From: Populus alba | Taxonomy: Eukaryota > Streptophyta > Magnoliopsida > Malpighiales > Salicaceae | Direction of reading: 5' to 3' | Assembly: GCF_005239225.2 (NCBI RefSeq) | Contig: NC_133294.1 | Location: 16,691,631-16,755,630, forward strand | Length of the DNA: 64,000 nt | Shown: piece by piece, positions 46,465 to 60,122 of the stretch | How the letters are laid out: each line of letters opens with the position of its first letter | Numbering within the stretch: the stretch's first letter is position 1 | The notes under the pieces: generated by a model | Told to the model about the DNA's origin: nothing | What the model saw: only the letters and a program-made list of their open reading frames with translations | Database searches by the model: none | Program-made: the position numbers and the translations under genes

Positions 46465-47684
46465 ATTATTTTATATATTTTTTTCAATGTAGATGGATTT
46501 TAAATGGATGTCGTGTTGATTTATTAGGTTATCTAAGTAATGTTGTGTTAGTTTGCTTTTGAGACTCAACTTGGGCTAATGAATATCTACTACACTTTTA
46601 ATAACAATGATTTTGATAATTTTATTTTATTTATTTATTAATATAGAATATGGTAGTGCATGTTTGGGAGGTGGAAGAGTGACAATTAAATCTTCGGCTA
46701 TGGACTCATGGATATTCTTAGGGATTCGCATTCTTATAGTTTCAGTGAGCCCGGCCCTAGTATATAGAGGTTGCATTTGCGTGGGCTAGTCCTACTTTCT
46801 TTTTTGTTATTTCTTATTGGGCTTCCATTTTTAAATATGTAAATGGGCTTCAATTTTACAAATTACAAATTCCTGATGTTTGTGAGAACAAATTCATGAA
46901 GGATTAAAACAATAGAAAACAAATTTCCAGGAGGATGGCAGGAGAAAAAAAAAATTTTAATTTAATTTTATATTTTTTAAAATAGTATATTTTTATTTCT
47001 AAATAAATAGGAATAATTGGCAAAATCATTTAGTTTGATATAATTTTTTTTATAATTTATATTTTATATCCTGAATCAAATAAAAAAGTCAAATAAAATT
47101 TATTATTGAAGATTTAAACTATTATTTAATATATAATCTATTTAATAAAATATATAATTTATAAAAATAAAAAAAATAAAACTCAGATCAAGAAGGTTTT
47201 GTAATTATCTGAAAAAATTAAAATAATTAATCTATTCAACCGTAATCTAAACTTTATTTTGATAATAAATTGAGCAGAATTTAATAATATATCAAGGATA
47301 TGTTTTTTTATTTCTTGTATTGAAATGTCAAAATTCTTGAATGTAAATGTGTGTGTGTGTAAACGTGGAATCAGATCCCACAAAACTGTACGGGCAGAGG
47401 GTAGAAGCAAAACCAAATCTAGAGAGAAGTAGCAGAAAGAAGCTTAAAAGCAAGCGACCACGAGGTTCGTCGATAGAGGACAGGCAAAGGCAACCATCGA
47501 AATCCTGCTGCTTTTCTCACAATTTCTTACCTAAAGAATCGTGGGTTTCTCGTCTTATTCTTTGCTGCACTCGTCTTTGTTTCCCATAAATTGTTAAAGA
47601 TATCATTCAAATTTTGGTAGAAAGGCCTTGGAATCTTTACATAAACAAAAACATATAATTGGGAGAGAAAGGAACAGAGAAATA
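46465..47684. other. Intergenic and 5' leader of the eIF4B-like gene
   Basis: AT-rich to about 47340; then (TG)n at 47349-47360 and a leader up to 47684. ORF 47347-47589 overlaps this leader and has no family features. Confidence 0.45.
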
Positions 47685-50661
47685 ATGTCAAAGAAGAAAG
47701 CTTTTAGTGGCCATACAATGAGTCTTAAGGACTTTCATGGTGGCTCTATCCCTACCAATCTCCCTTTGCCTTCTGCTCCTGGTGTGTAAGTCCCAATTCT
47801 TGCTTCTTTCTTATTTCTAATTTCATTATTGCTGAGTTTTTAATTTTGATTGTCACCATTGTAATTATGTTATTGAAGTCTTGAGGTGAACCCAGATGGG
47901 ATCTTTAGTTATTTGATGTTGAATTCACATAAATGTCGAGTCTTTATTGTTAGTTGTCACTAATTGTAAGTGCTGGATGTGAAAGTTGCAATCTTTATAT
48001 TGATTTTGGTTTGTCTTTGATAAGAATTGTTAGGTCTAATGATTGGCCTGGTCATGACCGGCTGAATTCATGGGGAGGTCGAATGAATCGTCCTGATCAC
48101 TGGGTTAGGCCCCATTCATCCCCAGCCACCAGGCATTGGGATGATAAAACTCCGTTTCTTAGTCGTAATGTATGCATTGGTCGTCACTTTGATGAGGAAG
48201 AAAGGAAACCCTTGGATGGTTTTTCAGGTCCACGCCAGACTTTCAGTGATGAGAGTTTTCGAGTTGCACCAAGTAAGGTAGAGTTGATGCCAGAGGCTGC
48301 TTTGAGTGGGGAGGTAACTGCTTCATATATGGCAGCTTCAACTGCAGAGTCACATGCAAGGAGGGTTCATGAGAGAGCTCATGTGGAGGTGCATTCACAG
48401 AATGTAGGAGATACTGTTGGTTTGAGAGTTGGTGGGTCATATGCAAATGCATGGACAGTTAGGAAGGAGTTGGTCATGGGCATTAATGAGCCACTGCAGT
48501 CGACCTGGTCAGAAACAAGTGCCATGTCGAAGTTGGCTCATGCAAGTGCATTGGAAAAGGTTTCTTCAGGAAGATGGCAGACAAATCCTTCAATGCATAA
48601 TCAGACAAATGCTGAGGTTGTTGAACATCTGGAAACGGATAAAGATATAGGTAACATGGGTTCTGATGGTTATTCATATAATAGGATGAACGTGGCAGGT
48701 GAGACAGGAATTTCTGATGCAATGTTGTCAAGGCATGTGGAAAGGGGTCTGACTGTTGAGGATAGGATCCCGGGTCATGGGAAGGAGTTTGCTGCTCGTG
48801 ACAGGGACAGGGCTCCTTTGCCTTCAGAATTGAAAGAGAGAAACCCATTAACTCATGTTGACAGGGTTCAACTGCCATGTTCGGATGTCAAATTTGGCAG
48901 GTCTATAGTGCAGCCCCCTGTGCGCCTTGAAGCATCAGAGCGACCTAAGGTGAAGTTGCTTCCAAGAATAAAGCCATTGGAGGTTTCAGAACTTCCTGTC
49001 CCCCATCATATGCAGGTAGATTCATAACATCCTAGCCATGGTGGGTTTACTTTTAAGTTCACTCTGGTAACTTCTGTGAAGCTGTTGAATATAGGAGAAC
49101 CAACTGCCAAGCAACCCGGCTCATGGTTATGCTATTACTAGTGAAGAGTTGCACCCAAATGTTAATGCTGCAAAACTTCCTTCAGTTGGTGTTGAGACTG
49201 AGAATCAAATGGTGGAGCGGCAAAAATTGAATTTGAAGCCACGGTCACAGCCTCTTGAACAGTTAGATGGGAACGTTGAAAGGGAAAGGTAGGGATTTCA
49301 TTTTGTATTGTTGTATTATTGCTGCTCTGTCTGTTATTGAAAAGACTAAATGTTCAAACTGTTTTGAAATGATAATTTTATTCTTAGTAGAAGTAGAGCT
49401 TATGATTTCCTTGAGCTCAACTCAAACGTGAGCAGAGCTTGAATCCCATCATAGTGTGTCCAATCTGAATGTGATGATCCCAATATTTGGTTTGGTTGAA
49501 CTCATTCGCTGTCCCATATGCATCTCCATTTCACAGAAGTTTGATGCAATTCTTTTTTTTCCATGGCTTTTTAGTATCTTTCATAATGTGGTTGGTGCTT
49601 TCTGTTTATAAGCAATAACAGATGGTATCTTTGATTGATGCAGGAAACTGTTATTTGGTGGTGCTCGGCCACGTGAAGTAGTGAGTTGATTTGTTTTCTC
49701 CATGCTGGGAGTACAGGAACGAAATTCATGATCGATTTTAACATTGTTATTTACAGAGATAGTTGATCTGTTTATTATTGACTCAAATGTTGCCCTCAAA
49801 AGTTTTTTGGCTTGCACTTACTACCTTTATTACACAGGAAAGATAAAGGCAAAAAGCCTAAAGAAACCCTTTCTTTCTTCAGCCAATTTATTTGTTAAAG
49901 CCTTTAATTTTGTTTTGCCTCTCTAGTTCTCATGTTGAGCTTGATGACATTGCCAATACACTTTTCAGGTTTTGAAAGAGCGAGGAATAGATGATGCTGC
50001 CATGATCAACCATGATTTGGTTCGGCATTTAGACAGGTAGCAGCATTACCTTTCTCAGTGTTATAATGTGATTATGTTGGGTAGCAGCTTTACTTTTCTC
50101 ATGTGGTCAGGTTTTATTATTTTGTCTAACAATAGTGTAAGTTTCATTTGTTTCCTCAATTATTCATGTTATGCATGAAGGACCAAGCATGATGTTGTTA
50201 AGACTCTGAGAGTTACTGAGCATGCAACTCCTACACGTAATGGTCAAAGAACAGACACTCTTCCTCTGGATCAAAGGATTGTAAAGAAATTTGAGCGGAA
50301 GGATCAGCAGGTAGACACTGAGAGAGTGGATGTCCAGAGAAGAAACTGGCATAATGAGAACTGGAGGAACAATAGGGAGACTGGGAGGAGGCAGCAGAAT
50401 CAGCAGCAGAAGGAAAGACAGCCTTCACCAGAGACCTGGCGCAACCATGTCGAGCAACCAAAACCTGCCTCCCCTGATACAGGTTTGCGCTATGGGAAAA
50501 TAGCTTCAGCTCTGGAGCTTGCCCAAGCATTCTCAAGATCATTTTCTGATCGAAAATTAGCTGATCGATGTTCTGGCCAAAGGAACCTCCCTGGCAATGT
50601 GAGGATGCCTTTTTCCCGTCTGATGGCCCCAACCCCTAGGCCTCAGATAAATGGCTACTAA
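47685..50661 (+). CDS. eIF4B-related protein
   Basis: Probable member of the plant eIF4B-like family (RNA-binding helper of eIF4A in translation initiation, cytoplasm). Six exons: 47685-47785, 48025-49015, 49095-49288, 49644-49680, 49969-50036 and 50181-50661; they join in frame to 623 residues. It starts MSKKKAFSGHTMSLKDFHGG and ends PTPRPQINGY. LFGGARPREVVLKERGIDD (exons 4-5) resembles the FGxAxP repeat of eIF4B, and LNLKPRSQPLEQL precedes it. The rest is hydrophilic and low in complexity, with Q/N/R-rich stretches near the C-terminus. No transmembrane part. The exon 2 acceptor is chosen at 48024 (after ATAAG), giving V-I-V-R-S; an acceptor at 48033 would also keep frame but drops three residues. 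The family name is from memory of homologues. Confidence 0.75.
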
Positions 50662-52560
50662 TTTGCGACTGATATTATCGGTTTGCAGTAAGAAGATAGT
50701 GTCGATGGATTAGTCGTTGCTGTTGATATTTCAACATTCCCGAGGAATGAATATTGATGACTATTCAAAATTGATTGCAATTTTATAGATTGTGTTGGGT
50801 CCATATCCTTAACTTCGTCACCCTTTTGTTTATTTTTTCGACATCTGTATTCTTCATTTTTTTCCTGAGAGGAAAAGGTCTTCTGTGATATGTTTCATTT
50901 GCATATCCAATATACGAGTGGAGGCTGTTGTGCAAATCATCGGATAAAAAAAAAAAAATGCATGGTTGACAAAATAATAGTTTGCTGTTTATTGCTGACT
51001 ATCTATGATCATTACTTTCATATTCAGCACAAGTGGTTATTAGCATAGAGTTTCATTTATAATAGAAACATAAGCTATAAAAATCATACTAGATACTCTT
51101 CATAGAAGATGGGTTTGGTAAGCAGATGGAACTGCGGACATGACTAGATTGGATGAGACAGGATGGCACTAGACAGGACAACACTGTCTCATTTACTAAA
51201 AATCCCTAATGAAAATTTGGGAAAACCTGGCCCTATAAGGAAGGTTTATCAAAATGTGGATAAACTGATATTTGTAGTGAAGGTTTGTCCAGGAGGAGCT
51301 CACAGCTTCTACTTCGCCCAGTTTAATTCTCTTCTCAAGCAATGGGTATGGAACTAGAGAAAAAGTTTGTGCTGCACATACAGTTGAATTTGTCGATGTC
51401 GATACTGGTCAGCTTCTTCTTCTGTTCTTGTTGGTAGGATCCAAAAACGTGTATGCTGCACTTACAGTTGAATTTGTGGATCCTGGTCAGCTTCTTCTTC
51501 CATTCTTTTTGGTGGATCCAATATCCTTCAAGAAATGGAGTTCTTGGAGTCAAGCCACTACAATAACACACGCCATAAGTGACGGAAAAGGCTAAGGCGA
51601 TTAGGTCAGGTGAGGTTTTCACATGGGAAAACAAAATAAAGACAACAACATGGATCTTGAGGAAAGCCAATAAAGAATCGGGATAAATAATTTCGGATTT
51701 CGAGCTTCTTCATGTTCTTGGACCCCCCCCCCCGGGAAACCAACCACAATTCCACAAGCAAGGATTTATTACTCTCAAGTTTCATTCACTGGTCCTATAC
51801 ATTGCTGTATGATGCAATGCAAGAAGGGGTTTTTTTTTTTTAATTATTATTATTATGAATTTAATGCGAAAGTATATGTAGCTCTAGTCCAATTAAATTC
51901 ATATGAAAAAAATTATTTGTACAGTACTTTATGAGCCTAAGCCATAACTCATTCTTGGGTATGCCCCATTTCAAATAATTCTTCAATACAGAAAATATAA
52001 AAATATAGAAAGATTTTTAGTGTGTGTGTGTGTGTGTGTGTATATAATTTAAAGCAGGTATAAATACCTATAATAAGTCTTTTTTTTTAATAAAAAAAAA
52101 AAAAAAAACAGCTATCCCTAGTTATTTATATCATGTCTTAAATGAAGTTGACATAGTCACATAAAAAGAACATGAGAATAGTCACTACAGTGATGAATGC
52201 TTGTTGCCATGGCGTATGCAAAGTTGTGAGAGCTTTTATAGCAAACTAGACAATTCCCATTTTCTTGAAATTGTCTGCAGTCACCCCTCTAACTCTTAGT
52301 TGATTTTCATCTTTTTTAAAGTACCTCGTTGCTTCTTATTCCCTTCGCTGTCTAATTACTTTATAAATAATTTGTCTGCGTGCCCATTGACCACCCATTT
52401 TACTTTTTCCTCTTTCCCTTCTCAGAGAATGAACTCTTCATAATCATATCTCAACCATCCCTTTTGAGTTATGCAGAAAAGTTCTTTTCTGGCGAAAGGC
52501 CTTTTCAGTTGCATGTTAGTCTGATTGGAGGAGGTTCTTATTATTGTTTTATAGCCAACA
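50662..52560. other. Intergenic, no gene supported
   Basis: 51365-51535 contains a tandem duplication of about 75 bp (GCTGCAC, ACAGTTGAATTTG, TGGTCAGCTTCTTCTTC). There is a C-run at 51724-51734 and (TG)n at 52020-52042. ORF 51163-51357 (64 codons) has no recognised features. Confidence 0.5.
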
Positions 52561-54957
52561 ATGGAAGTTGGCAACAGTCTTGAAGTGGATGTCAATGGAG
52601 AAGAAATTTTCATAGTGGACAAGGTAAGAACACTCTACTGCCCTTTGCCTACCTTTCATGTTTATGAAGGTCTCTCTCTCCATATTCATGGCGGTTTCTG
52701 CACTGAATAGTGGCAATTTTCAATGCTTGATCCTATGCATTGAGTTACTTCCAATTCTTGGGGTAATTTTATTAAAAACAATATATGGGGTCGCTTGCAC
52801 CTACTCCTGTACTTATTCTCAATAAATATTTCTGCTGCCTGTCATCTACGTTGAAACTATTGTACAGTGGCGTGGGGCTTTTCATGATATTTCAAGTCTC
52901 CATTTATGATTATTTCACCCATGCTTTCGTCTCCTTCCACAAATTGTAATAGGGCCTTCATCATTAATTGTTGACAGAAACTTCTTACCATAATTTCTGA
53001 TAAATACAGGAATCCACAGTGTCGTCGTATAGGATTTCATAGTTCTGTTTGATGCATTTAATGCTTTTGTCTCTTGATGTTAGCTACATGGGATTAGAAG
53101 GATCCAATGAACGAAGTGTTTTGCTGTCAATTTTTCTTGTTTTTTGCCTGCTCTGGTCAAAGAAAGTTTCAATATCTTCTGGTTGATTTGCTTGCAACGT
53201 TCCTTTTCTCATTGAAATTTGTTGCTGAATTTGACAAATATTATGTTTTAACCATGTGGTTAATACTGTGTGTATTTTTTTGCAGAAAATTCTTTCATCT
53301 TTCTCTGCTAGACTCGGCAAATTATTTGGTAATTTGGCTAGTAGTTCAAGAAAACTGAAAGTAATATTTGACAACTTTCCAGGAGGTTCACATGTTTTTG
53401 AGCTCATGGCAAGGTTTTGTTACAGCAATGGCACCATTGAAATTACTCCTTCTAACGTTGTCCTGCTAAACTGTGCTGCTCATTACATGGAGATTGGCAG
53501 TAATAACTCAGAAAAGCTTAACTTAGTAGATCAGACTGGGAAGTTTCTTGAAGGGATCAATTACTGGACTTGGTCTGAGCTCCTACAAGCTCTGAAACAG
53601 TGCCAAGATTTACTTCCTGCAACGAATTCATCATTTTTGCTTGAGAAAGTTTTGGATTGCCTTGTAGGAAGGCTTGCTTTGCCTACTCTGGCAAGCCCAT
53701 TTACATGTTCGTCAAACAATTCAAGTTCTCAGTTATCCTGTGATACAAGCAGCACGTGTAGTACGAGGAACAACTGGTCTCAAACAACTTGGTGGTTTGA
53801 AGATCTTTTGGTTTTGAATGCCAATTCATTTGACAAGGTGATCAGGATGATGATGTCCCAGAAACTAGAGCATGCTACCATCTTTAGGTTCATTGTTTTT
53901 CGCCTAAAATCGATATATCTCAGTGTCAGGCCAGCTGACGAGTGCAAAATCACAGAGGTTTCAATCAATCTGCTTTCATTGTTCGAAAGGAGTTCTCTTT
54001 GTTGCAAAGGCTTATTTGATATTCTACTGGCAGCAAGGTTGAAAAATTTAAGCAAGTTCTATAAACTCAAGTTAGAGCATCTGATAGGTTCAATGCTGGA
54101 TCAATCAACTTTGGATCATCTACTTGTTCCATCTCCACAAAAGAACCACCATGTGTATGATGTGAATTTAGTTTTGAGGCTTGCAAAAGCCTTTCTCCTT
54201 GAAGGCTCAAAGATGTCTCGAAATCAATGGAGTAAGGTTGCTAGCTTGATGGACTCATACCTTTTAGAAGTGGCTCCAGATTTCCTTCTGAAACCTGCCA
54301 AGTTTGCAGCATTAGTAATGGTTCTACCAGATTCTGCTAGAGAATCCAATGACAGACTCTATCAAGCCATTGACATGTATCTCCAGGTATGCTAGTTAGA
54401 TTATGGCTTTAAAAAAGCTTAAAGCTGTCTAAATTTTGTCTGAGCTAATCTATATGTGTTTTTTTTTTCAAATTTGGAATGCTTGAATTGACTTTGGCTT
54501 AACACAGGTCCATGTTCAATTATCTGAAGAGGAAAAGATGAGACTGTGCTCCGTAGTCAACCGCGACAAGCTCTCGGCCGAAGCTTTGGAACACCTTGCT
54601 CAAAACTCGAACTTTCCATCAAGAAAAACACTCCAAAGTTTCATTACTCAACAATCCAAGATCAATATCTCAATCCATGATCACTTCTCTTATCTCAAAA
54701 ACTCGTGTCAGTCTAGCTTCCATAGTGATGCGAAGGGAGAGCAAGAGGACCTTGAACAAATCCTTATCCATGCAAGAAGGCATGGACATTCAAAGAAGAT
54801 TGACATTAATCTTGAAACAGAATTGCAAGGAATGCAGAAAAGGGTGGCTGAATGGGAGAAAGTTTGTACAATGATGTGTTCAGAGAAGAGAATGGTGACA
54901 AAAGCAAGTTTGCATGGCCTTGGAAAGGCTAGATCGTTGCCAAAACTCTGCTCATGA
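52561..54957 (+). CDS. BTB/NPH3 domain protein
   Basis: NPH3-family protein, plausibly a substrate adaptor of cullin-3 ubiquitin ligases, like NPH3/RPT2 in phototropin signalling. Three exons: 52561-52623, 53286-54386 and 54508-54957; they join in frame to 537 residues. Residues 1-21 (MEVGNSLEVDVNGEEIFIVDK) start a BTB fold that continues in exon 2 (FSARLGKLFGN, FPGGSHVFELMARFCY). WWFEDLLVLNANSFDKVI at about residue 187 marks the start of the NPH3 domain, which ends with the LYQAIDMYLQVHVQLSEEEK region. The C-terminal 60 residues are charged and may form a coiled coil. Layout matches the subgroup of Arabidopsis At3g22104 (recalled). The tyrosine-motif end of the longest NPH3 members is not evident. 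Intron 1 is unusually long at 662 bp. Confidence 0.9.
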
Positions 54958-57747
54958 TACGACTAAGGCCTCAAAGTTCTTATGCTTATCTCTTATTGCC
55001 TCGGCCAATTATGTGCATAGTTTGAAACATGGGTTGATGTAAATACGACATTTCTTTCTTTCTTTCTTTCGTTCTCAATTGCATGGGACATTATCGCTTT
55101 GAACATTAAGAAAATCAATGGATGTTTCTGAAGAATATTGAGAGTAGACTGCATCAGCGACCTCTGCGGCTTACAGCATGCGAGTTGAGGGGCTCACTGC
55201 ACTTAACAATAATTTGAGAGCCCCGAAGAAACATAAAGATATATTAATGGAGTTCCCAAAAACTAAAGCATGTTTTACCATACATTTGCTTTCTTGTACG
55301 AGACAAATGTATAAATAAAAAATGTCCCATGCTTTTATTTTATATATCTGTACCAACATGAAGATGAATAACTAATATAAAATTTGATCAACATTAAGAG
55401 CCTATGAGGTATTAATTGTTGGGTTTCCGAATATCATTCATGTCGCAAAAAAAATATAATAAAATTATTCGGGAGTTCCTAGAATCCTATTAGACAGATC
55501 TAGATATCTATGGATTTATTACCTAAAGATCTGATTTTATTTGGCTTTGAATAATCATATAATGTTGGGTTGTTACATTTCTTAGTCAATACTATTTGAG
55601 AATAGATAAAATATTTTTTTTTCTAATTCACCTAAGGTGATGAATCTTTTCTTGATAACTCAAGTATTTTTATATAGTTCATTTTATACCTAATGTCTGT
55701 TTTTTCATTACCTCGATTAAGATAGTATATGATAGAATCAAAGTATAACACTCTCTACATACGATAACTTTGTAATCTCAAGTCTAAAGATCACTCACAC
55801 AACTGTCACGTGAACATTTTCATAGACATAAGTGATCTCTTTATATGAAATTTTCACACAAGTCAGTTCAATGTATATGCCTTCAGACAAACACTTACAT
55901 ATTAATTTCAGATATCTCTTATACCTCAGTTTATGAGAATAATTGATTCATTTCGTAAAGAAAAAAATATGATATGTATCAATCTCTATGACTCTAATAA
56001 ATATATAGTATTTAAGATAGCATTGATCATGAACATTTTAGGAAGAATGATTTGATGTAATAAGAATTTCATAATTATAACAACTTTAGAATTTTCTTTG
56101 CAAATCATTTTTATCTCATAGACTTTATCTTTATTCTAAATCCATAAATCAAATATTAGATTTATTAATCTAATATTATATGAATATTAAAGATAAATTA
56201 AGCCTTTATTAATAATATATATGTATTTACATAAATATAATAATAGTATGTTTAACCAACTAATTGACTATAAGGCATATAACTAAAATTAATGTACTGT
56301 GAATTACTAGAAAAGTAGGAAACAACATGTTTCTCTTTATGGTCATCTTTTTATATTATTTTATTGGATGATATACTTTTTATAAAAGTAATTTAATTGT
56401 TTATTAATCTATTTTAATAGTTGAATTCAAATATGCTCAACTTACAAGAACAACAATCCAATATATATCATATATATACTAACTTAATGTTGATATTTTT
56501 ACCTAATAATATTTTAACCATAACGACGATGATGATTAATGTGTGTTCATATAATGGTATATGATTTTTAAAAAAAAAATATTTAAAAATACATTAAAAT
56601 AATTATTATTTTTTTTTAATTTGAACTTCAACAAGTTAAAACCATAAAAAAATCTCTCAAGCAAAATACACTTTTAAAATTCATTAAAACCAGGAATTTC
56701 CGCACTCATAGATACTCACTAACTAGTGGTTTAAAAGAAGAAGAAGAAGAAGAAGAAAGAATAAACATATAGCAAGTGCAGAAGTTAGTAGCAGAAGTCA
56801 ACTTTGAAAAAATAATGAGGTACTCAAGAAAGTTGCATGTCTTTATTGTTTGGAAAATGTGAGAGCTAGATGCGCATTAAATGCTAAGCAATAGTATCTT
56901 TCTTTTTTAGCGATGAGGGTGACTTCTCTTCTGCCATTAGAGCTCCTTGGACCAACATTCTTGATATCACCATTGCTCCTGTGCTGCATAAAACATGGGT
57001 TTATCTGAGCAAACATCCATGAAGATGGTAATTTTTCACTTTCCATATTTCCAATTTGTTGGAACCCGGGACATTTATTATGATGGGACTCTGTGTTTAA
57101 TGATTTATACCACTTAAAAAATGAAAAAAGATATTCAAATTCAACTATTCAATTTAATTTAAAATCTCAATTTATACCGTTTGAAACGAGCTGAAACGAA
57201 TTGAGATGTCCAAGGTGTTTCACCGGTCTCTCCGTTCCACTTAAAAAATGGCTTTTTTTTTTTTTTATTAAAAATCTTCACTCATGACATTACTAATATT
57301 TTATCCAAGTATATAGTATAGTTTTTATTTCTTGATATTTATAAAAAAAATAATCTATTCATTGAATAATAACTGAAGAAGCTTCAAATTTTAATATGTT
57401 TGGGAATTTGTTTTTTGGTTTTTTTTTTTATGGTTAGATTATGGGCTGAAAGTTCATATTCTCTACAACAAAAAAATTATTTGATGATGAGTGTCTTCTA
57501 GAAAATTTGAGGATTCTCTAATGGTAAAATTCATAATTTTTAAAAAGAGAAGAAGTAATAAATACAATAAAAAAACGTTAAATTTCAAGAACAAAAATAT
57601 TTGTTTTTATTTTGATGTAATAAATATTATAATACTCAGAAGTATTTATCTTTTTAGAATAGAAATTCTGAACCTCTTACTTGAATAGTTTAAGGAGTAT
57701 TTATATTCTTTAGATCCACTAATCCCCTTCTCTTCCCTGGAAGAGTA
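54958..57747. other. Intergenic, AT-rich
   Basis: 55108-55200 is repeated at 60123-60230. 56545-56690 is a weak MITE-like copy; (AAG)n at 56738-56757. 56930-57065 shares phrases (CCAACATTCTTGA, GAAGATG, TTTTTCACTTT, CCAATTTGTTGGAA) with 60385-60483. No gene can be supported. Confidence 0.5.
56738..56757. repeat. (AAG)n microsatellite
   Basis: About seven AAG units. Confidence 0.85.
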
Positions 57748-57755
57748 GAAGTGTA

Positions 57756-58751
57756 TAGGGGTGTTCATGGTCCGGTTCGGTCCGGTTTTAACTCAAAAAT
57801 TCAACCGAATCGGAAAAGGAGTATTTCTTATTAATATAACTCGAACCGAACCGAGAACCGGTTCAAACCGAACCGGTTTTGTTCGGTTCGGGTTGGTTTT
57901 TTAGCATAAAAACTAGAAAAACCGGACTCATCTTCATCACTGAGCTAAATCAAAGGAAAAATTTGACATCAAATATCAATCTAAGTTATTAATCACAGCA
58001 ACCAGAAAAAGCAACCAGCAATCAAAGTTTTCCACATAAGGGCTGAGAAGGGGAAGGGAAAGGGAGATCCCAAGAGCTGATTGACCATAAATTTTTTTGG
58101 GTCTTTGGCTCTTTCACCAGCTATGAATGTCGTATTGGTTTTAGCAAAGCCTTTTCTTTTGGGGTATATAAAGAATCTCAAAGCTTGCCTCCGTCCAGCA
58201 CAATGATGGAACTAGTATAAGTTATATTGTATGGATTTCATGAATAATGGTTCCCTCTCATCTAGATTGTGAAACTAGAAGGGGAAGGCTGGGAAGGGGA
58301 AAATGGAAGGGAAGGCTTGAGGGGGCTGGCAGATGGAAAGGAGAAAAGTGATTTAGGGTTCTAGAAAGGGGAAGGGGAAGGGGAAGGCTGGAAGGGGAGG
58401 GGGGGTTGGCGGCTAGAAAGGGAGAAAGTGATTTAGGGTTATGGGAAGGGGAAAGGCAAGGGAAAAGGGGGAAGGCTGAAGGGGGAGGGGGAGGGGGGGT
58501 TGACGGCTGTTAAGAGGGAAAATGATTTAGGGTTAGGAATTGTTCTTTTTATACTTTTTTTTTAAACTAGTTCGGTTTGGTCCGGTTCAATCGGTTTAAG
58601 CTTTTTTAAATCGGAATCGAATCGAACCGGGTGGTTTTTTTTTATTTTTTAATCGGTTTATTCGGTTTTTTCTATCAGTTCGGTTTTTTCGATTAATTTT
58701 TTTTTGGTTTTTTCGGTTTAATCTGTTGGTCGGTTTTTTTGAACACTCCTA
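57756..58751. mobile_element. Non-autonomous hAT-type element
   Basis: 996 bp, bounded by inverted ends TAGGGGTGTTCA and TGAACACTCCTA and flanked by a perfect 8-bp duplication GAAGTGTA (57748-57755 and 58752-58759), as hAT transposases produce. Both sub-ends are dense in CCGGTT/AACCGA motifs (57770-57895; 58565-58740). The middle (57930-58550) is different: on the minus strand it reads a C/T-rich tract with 'aaccctaaatcac' phrases, like a plant gene leader, plus a 62-codon ORF (58181-57993). No transposase. Confidence 0.9.
58260..58530 (-). repeat. Degenerate tandem repeat inside the hAT element
   Basis: Three units of roughly 85-100 bp, each GAAGGGGAAGG-like followed by 'agtgatttagggtt' (near 58350, 58428 and 58525 on plus). 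Confidence 0.7.
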
Positions 58752-59189
58752 GAAGTGTATGTTTTCACTATAATATTAATTTTAAATGTCCTTGACATAT
58801 ATAAATATTAATGAGTTTTAAATACCTTTAACATTATTGTTAATAAGATATAAATATTTTTGACATCATTATTAATGAAGAATAAATATCTCTGACTTTA
58901 TCTTCCATGAAGGTTTGTCAAGAGAAAAGATATTAGAATTTTTTTCTTGTCCTTTAAGAATCTCTGAAGATAAAAATGAACCATTCCTAGCTGGCTTCTG
59001 TCGGGGGCCTCTTTTAGCACCTGAGCTCAGCGCTAAGCCAAGCTCAAGCAAAGATGGGTTCACCCTTAGATAGGTTCTCTTGGCATTTGAGCTCACTGCT
59101 TGGCCGAGTCTATGGCAGGTTGAATTCGCTCCCACCATCTTATTTTCAGGAGGAGTTTAATCTTAGCCTTCTTTGCTATTTAAGTTATG

Positions 59190-59193
<4 letters not shown>

Positions 59194-59244
<51 letters not shown>

Positions 59245-59268
59245 AATAATAATAATAATAATAATATA
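59194..59268. repeat. Compound (TA)n-(AAT)n microsatellite
   Basis: About 23 TA units followed by seven AAT units. Confidence 0.95.
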
Positions 59269-59414
59269 ATTTTATTGAAAAAAAAGTTATCACCACTTTT
59301 AGCGATGCTTATAAAAGTAGTTAATATATAATAAATATAAATAATATACCATTTAAAGAAATAAAAAATTTAACTATTGCATTTCTTGTTATAAGAAACA
59401 ACACAAAAAGTCTA

Positions 59415-59610
59415 GTAGTTTTATGTTTGGTATTATGATGTAGAGTGTTTTTTTCAAAAAATATTTACATTTGAAAATACATCAAAATGAATTTTTTTTT
59501 TTTTAAATCAACACATCAAAATTATCAAAAAATACTAAAAAAACATTAATTTGATAATTTTAAATAAAATACACTTTTAAAACATGCTCAAACATAAAAA
59601 CTATCACACT
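59415..59610. repeat. AT-rich MITE-like repeat, copy 6
   Basis: Runs from GTTTGGTATTATGATG to CATGCTCAAACATAAAAAC; its ends (TATGTTTGG, and CAAACATA near 59600) are complementary, suggesting short terminal inverted repeats. Confidence 0.6.
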
Positions 59611-60122
59611 CCCAATACTCAAAGCATATGTGAATTGCTTCCTAAAGTCATGATAATATTTCTTATGTTACGCCATTTGACTTAATTTTGTTTATTTTAA
59701 TCCCTATAATTGATTGAATTTAGTTCGAGCCAACAGAAGTTTAGCAATTCAATCCAATAACCATAATAATCGGTCGGAGGGCATTTTTATTTATTTTTTG
59801 TATAAATAGGATGACCTTACTTTGAGTATATCAGAAATATTAACATAATATTTGTATATAAAAATTAGCCAAATTAAGAAGAATATCACATTACGGGTAA
59901 AAACAAAGAAAAGAAAAGAAAAGAGAAGAGATGGATAAAACCATAGAGTAGCATTGATTACCATGTTCGAGATTTAGAAAAGGGTTGCCCATTGCAAAAT
60001 TCAATGCTCATATATCATCATAGTTATGTCAAATGAGGACAATATTCTATTTTGAATTTATTGAACAAACCAAGATAATGTAGGCATCTCTGCATCCCTT
60101 GCCTAAACCAAGAACCATAAAT

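Larger units (their letters stand above)
58760..60120. other. Intergenic, AT-rich
   Basis: Contains the (TA)n at 59194-59240, (AAT)n at 59246-59268 and a MITE-like copy at 59415-59610. No gene seen. Confidence 0.5.

Noticed and set aside
47954..48024. Upstream start for the 357-codon frame of the eIF4B-like gene
   Set aside because: This part is intron; exon 1 at 47685-47785 with good GT-AG signals joins in frame and gives the family-like N-terminus.
51163..51357. 64-codon ORF after the eIF4B-like gene
   Set aside because: No recognised motif, splice partner or repeat in the window; kept only as intergenic note.
53107..53358. 83-codon ORF overlapping BTB/NPH3 exon 2
   Set aside because: It crosses the intron acceptor in another frame; shadow of the real exon.
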